Below, one piece after another: positions 6,416 through 7,044 of a stretch of DNA of 7,044 bases. The DNA is from JBKSMP01 sp964582055 (GTDB lineage Bacteria; Verrucomicrobiota; Verrucomicrobiia; Opitutales; UBA9783), in the NCBI GenBank assembly GCA_964582055.1, contig CAZOPT010000032.1, positions 1 through 7,044 on the forward strand, in the 5' to 3' direction. Position 1 is the first letter of the stretch; each line of letters starts with the position of its first letter. The notes below the pieces were generated by a model, which saw nothing but the letters and a program-made list of their open reading frames with translations, was not told the DNA's origin and made no database searches. Made by a program: the position numbers and the translations under genes.

Positions 6416-6995
6416 ATAAAAAATGATGATATTTTATTAAATAACTGATACCTGAATAAGCTGTAAGTAACGTTGTTAAGACAAAATTAGCATAATTGAT
6501 ATAGGTCAAAGCCACAATAAGGCCATTAGGACACCAACTTTGTCCATCAATCCGTAACATTTCTATCAAAAAGAACGAACCTAAAAGAACAATTTGCAAA
6601 ACCGTTTTGACCTTACCAAGTCTTTCTGCAGCCATCACAGTACCGGAAGTTGCGATAAGCGTACGCAAACCTGTAATAAAAAACTCGCGACACACAATAA
6701 TGATCGCACAAAAAATTCCCCAAGTCGGAATCAAATTTTTCCCCACAAGGATGAGAAAGATACTAACTGTAAAAATCTTATCATTCAAAGCATCCATTAA
6801 TTTACCAAAATCTGAAATCTGATGATATTTTCGAGCCAAATACCCATCAAGCCAATCCGTTATACCTGCTAAAACATATAAAATAAATGCCAATGTCTTT
6901 GCTCCCGGCCATGACGCATAAAACAATCCTCCGATAAGGAATAACATAGGTATGCGCGACATAGTAATTATATTCGGTAAACTCACACTTATCAT
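6414..6995 (-). CDS. pgsA: CDP-diacylglycerol-glycerol-3-phosphate 3-phosphatidyltransferase
   Basis: PgsA is an integral membrane enzyme that joins CDP-diacylglycerol and glycerol 3-phosphate to phosphatidylglycerol phosphate, the committed step to phosphatidylglycerol and cardiolipin. The 193 residues match family length. The full CDP-alcohol phosphotransferase motif is present with exact spacing: Asp47, Asp50-Gly51, Ala54-Arg55, Gly64, Asp68 and Asp72. The N-terminal LPNIITMSRIPM (6-17) and later CREFFITGLR (102-111) and GKVKTVLQ (127-134) point to PgsA rather than phosphatidylserine or cardiolipin synthase. Hydrophobic stretches at about 16-27, 33-46, 74-86, 90-102, 132-147 and 158-180 are likely membrane segments. 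The usual DPxADK after the motif reads DALNDK here. The ATG has no Shine-Dalgarno sequence. A TATAAA lies upstream at 7033-7038, but any -35 box would be outside the window. Confidence 0.93.
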   Translation of the reverse strand: MISVSLPNIITMSRIPMLFLIGGLFYASWPGAKTLAFILYVLAGITDWLDGYLARKYHQISDFGKLMDALNDKIFTVSIFLILVGKNLIPTWGIFCAIIIVCREFFITGLRTLIATSGTVMAAERLGKVKTVLQIVLLGSFFLIEMLRIDGQSWCPNGLIVALTYINYANFVLTTLLTAYSGISYLIKYHHFL

Positions 6996-7044
6996 TTTCG
7001 CAACAATTTTTACTTTGGCAAGAATTTTATTCTTTATAAATATA

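Overview
The window is a compact, AT-rich stretch of bacterial chromosome. Every supported gene lies on the minus strand, so transcription runs from the right edge to the left. Reading order is pgsA, a CesT-type type III secretion chaperone, dapA, dapB, ruvA, tRNA-Gln(CUG), secA and ruvX. The six housekeeping genes carry intact family motifs, so I see no decay or frameshift. There are no insertion sequences, CRISPR arrays, phage genes or integrases.

The organism is probably a host-associated member of the Planctomycetes-Verrucomicrobia-Chlamydiae (PVC) group. Three things suggest this: a long SecA with an enlarged nucleotide-binding region recalling chlamydial and verrucomicrobial SecA; a type III secretion chaperone encoded among core genes; and a PgsA whose usual Asp-Pro-Leu/Val-Ala-Asp-Lys stretch reads DALNDK. 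Phylum assignment is from memory of the families and is moderate to low confidence.

Layout from right to left: pgsA (phospholipid head-group synthesis) ends 43 bases before the best start of the chaperone gene. That gap holds a promoter-like sequence and two inverted repeats, and it may give a leaderless chaperone mRNA. The chaperone ends 41 bases before dapA. dapA overlaps dapB by 14 bases, and dapB overlaps ruvA by 4 bases (ATGA), so dapA-dapB-ruvA look translationally coupled. They combine two consecutive steps of diaminopimelate/lysine synthesis with a Holliday junction protein. A 77-base gap with a good sigma-70-type promoter leads into tRNA-Gln. A 105-base leader separates the tRNA from secA, the ATPase motor of the Sec export pathway, and ruvX follows after 26 bases. 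The last 89 bases at the left edge hold no supported gene.

The genes do not form one pathway. The most interesting item is the chaperone: it implies a type III secretion system elsewhere in the genome, yet it sits alone among housekeeping genes with a possible private promoter. A second theme is that almost no start codon here has a recognisable Shine-Dalgarno sequence. I do not see a wholly new biological system in this window.
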